NCBI GenBank assembly: GCA_946480345.1
Contig: CAMLJR010000140.1
Location: 1 to 7,374, forward strand
Direction: 5' to 3'
Length of the DNA: 7,374 bases
Origin: an uncultured Spongiibacteraceae bacterium
GTDB lineage: Bacteria; Pseudomonadota; Gammaproteobacteria; Pseudomonadales; CAMLJR01
The notes under the pieces are model-generated. The model was not told where the DNA came from. It saw nothing but the letters and a program-made list of their open reading frames with translations, and ran no database searches. The position numbers and the translations under genes are program-made. This document shows, in pieces, positions 6,805-7,374 of the stretch (position 1 is the first letter of the stretch; every line of letters begins with the position of its first letter).

Positions 6805-7230
6805 TCATGGCGCTGCTGCGCGGTCGATCCATGCCAGTAATTGCGGCAGTGGCATCGTCCCCGCGCTGCGCATGACTTCACCGCCGCCGCGCAACAGTGC
6901 CAATGTCGGAATGCTGCGAATCTGGTAACGCTGGGCGATGGCCTGTGCTTGCTCGGTATCGACTTTGGCAAACAGAAGTAACGGACGCTGCTGCGCCGCC
7001 TGCGCGAAAATCGGCGCCATCACCTTGCACGGCCCGCACCACTCGGCCCAGAAATCGACGACGATCGGCAACTCGGTGTTCTGCACGAAATGATCGAAAT
7101 TCGCATCGTTCAATACGATCGGCGCCACCGGCAACAGCAACGCGCCGCAGCGTCCGCATTTTGGCTGCTGCATCAAACGCTGTTCCGGCACGCGATTTTT
7201 AACTCCGCACTGCGCGCACACCACCTGCAT
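6805..7230 (-). CDS. trxC: Thioredoxin 2 (TrxC), zinc-finger type
   Basis: This 141-residue cytosolic disulfide reductase matches E. coli TrxC (139) along its length. The N-terminal zinc ribbon has two CxxC pairs (C5/C8 and C25/C28) in VCAQCGVKNRVP and KCGRCGALL. The thioredoxin fold follows with PIVVDFWAEWCGPCKVMAPIF, whose active-site cysteines are C65 and C68, and the cis-proline P108 in IRSIPT. In E. coli TrxC responds to oxidative stress and its zinc ribbon modulates redox properties. A strong ribosome site, AAGGAG, stands 6 nt before the ATG and directly after the stop of an upstream gene. SulP follows 58 bp downstream without a visible terminator. Here TrxC likely reduces disulfides or persulfides formed in sulfur oxidation, or serves the nearby peroxiredoxin; both are inferences. 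Confidence 0.95.
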   Translation of the reverse strand: MQVVCAQCGVKNRVPEQRLMQQPKCGRCGALLLPVAPIVLNDANFDHFVQNTELPIVVDFWAEWCGPCKVMAPIFAQAAQQRPLLLFAKVDTEQAQAIAQRYQIRSIPTLALLRGGGEVMRSAGTMPLPQLLAWIDRAAAP

Positions 7231-7245
7231 GATGATCTCCTTCTA
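7231..7245 (-). promoter_or_regulatory. Stop codon abutting the trxC ribosome site
   Basis: On the minus strand the stop TAG of the upstream gene (7245-7243) is followed immediately by AAGGAG (7242-7237), then 6 nt, then the trxC ATG. The arrangement mirrors the SulP/Blh-like junction and indicates one operon with coupled translation. Confidence 0.75.
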
Positions 7246-7374
7246 AACGCCTGGCTTCGCGCCAACTTTCTGCATGAATTTTTCACCAGACACCAGCGCG
7301 ATCACGCCGATCGCACAAGTATTGCCGCCCCAAGGACGGGAGATATTGACGTAAATGGACTTTCTCGACGATCG
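7243..7374 (-). CDS. Unrecognised protein, C-terminal 43 residues
   Basis: An open frame enters from the right edge and ends at TAG (7245-7243), giving 43 residues. The segment includes KSIYVNISRPWGGNTCAIGV and then IALVSGEKFMQKVGAKPGV. I do not recognise the family. One cysteine (residue 20) follows a WGGNT motif, and the end is basic and glycine-rich. It is considered real because the stop sits directly against the trxC ribosome site, as expected of an operon, and the composition is protein-like with no rare or repetitive runs. The operon start and its promoter lie beyond the window. A sulfide:quinone oxidoreductase or sulfurtransferase would fit the context, but nothing seen here shows either. 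Confidence 0.6.
   Translation of the reverse strand, partial: RSSRKSIYVNISRPWGGNTCAIGVIALVSGEKFMQKVGAKPGV

Noticed and set aside
6747..6971. 75-residue N-terminal extension of the SulP protein
   Set aside because: The added sequence is rich in Cys, His and Arg, overlaps trxC in another frame, and precedes a natural SulP N-terminus with a usable ribosome site.

Overview
The window looks like chromosomal DNA of a flagellated gammaproteobacterium with a fairly high G+C content. RNase T is largely a gammaproteobacterial protein. It sits here beside a MotY-type flagellar stator protein and a class II dihydroorotase, and the block motY / pyrC-rnt / peroxiredoxin matches an arrangement I recall from Pseudomonas (PA3526-PA3529 in P. 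aeruginosa). The genus cannot be fixed from the sequence alone. All genes are intact except the two cut by the window edges. I see no insertion sequence, phage gene, tRNA, rRNA or CRISPR array.

Layout from left to right: (1) 1-192, the C-terminal end of a GGDEF (diguanylate cyclase) protein on the plus strand. (2) motY on the minus strand, convergent with the GGDEF gene. (3) pyrC and rnt on the plus strand, a tight pair divergent from motY and closed by a strong bidirectional terminator at 2924-2961. (4) A typical 2-Cys peroxiredoxin on the minus strand, sharing that terminator. It has its own candidate promoter and a 26-bp imperfect palindrome in its leader. (5) A minus-strand cluster, read from the right edge: an unrecognised partial gene, trxC (thioredoxin 2), a SulP anion transporter, a Blh-like metallo-beta-lactamase-fold protein (probable persulfide dioxygenase), and a small DUF442 phosphatase/rhodanese-like protein.

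The left half is housekeeping plus motility: c-di-GMP signalling, stator assembly around the flagellar motor, pyrimidine synthesis and tRNA 3'-end trimming. The right half reads as one redox and sulfur module. A persulfide dioxygenase would oxidise glutathione persulfide to sulfite, the DUF442 protein would act on a related sulfur or phospho substrate, SulP would move sulfate or sulfite across the membrane, and TrxC would supply reducing power. Tight spacing and stop codons embedded in the next Shine-Dalgarno sequence support co-transcription and coupled translation. The neighbouring peroxiredoxin fits a thiol and peroxide theme but appears to have its own promoter.

The most interesting points are the sulfur operon, in which the two halves of Blh-type proteins are separate genes in swapped order; the short C-terminus of its DUF442 protein; the palindrome upstream of the peroxiredoxin; and the unrecognised protein tail that opens the visible part of the operon. 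I did not find a clearly unprecedented system.
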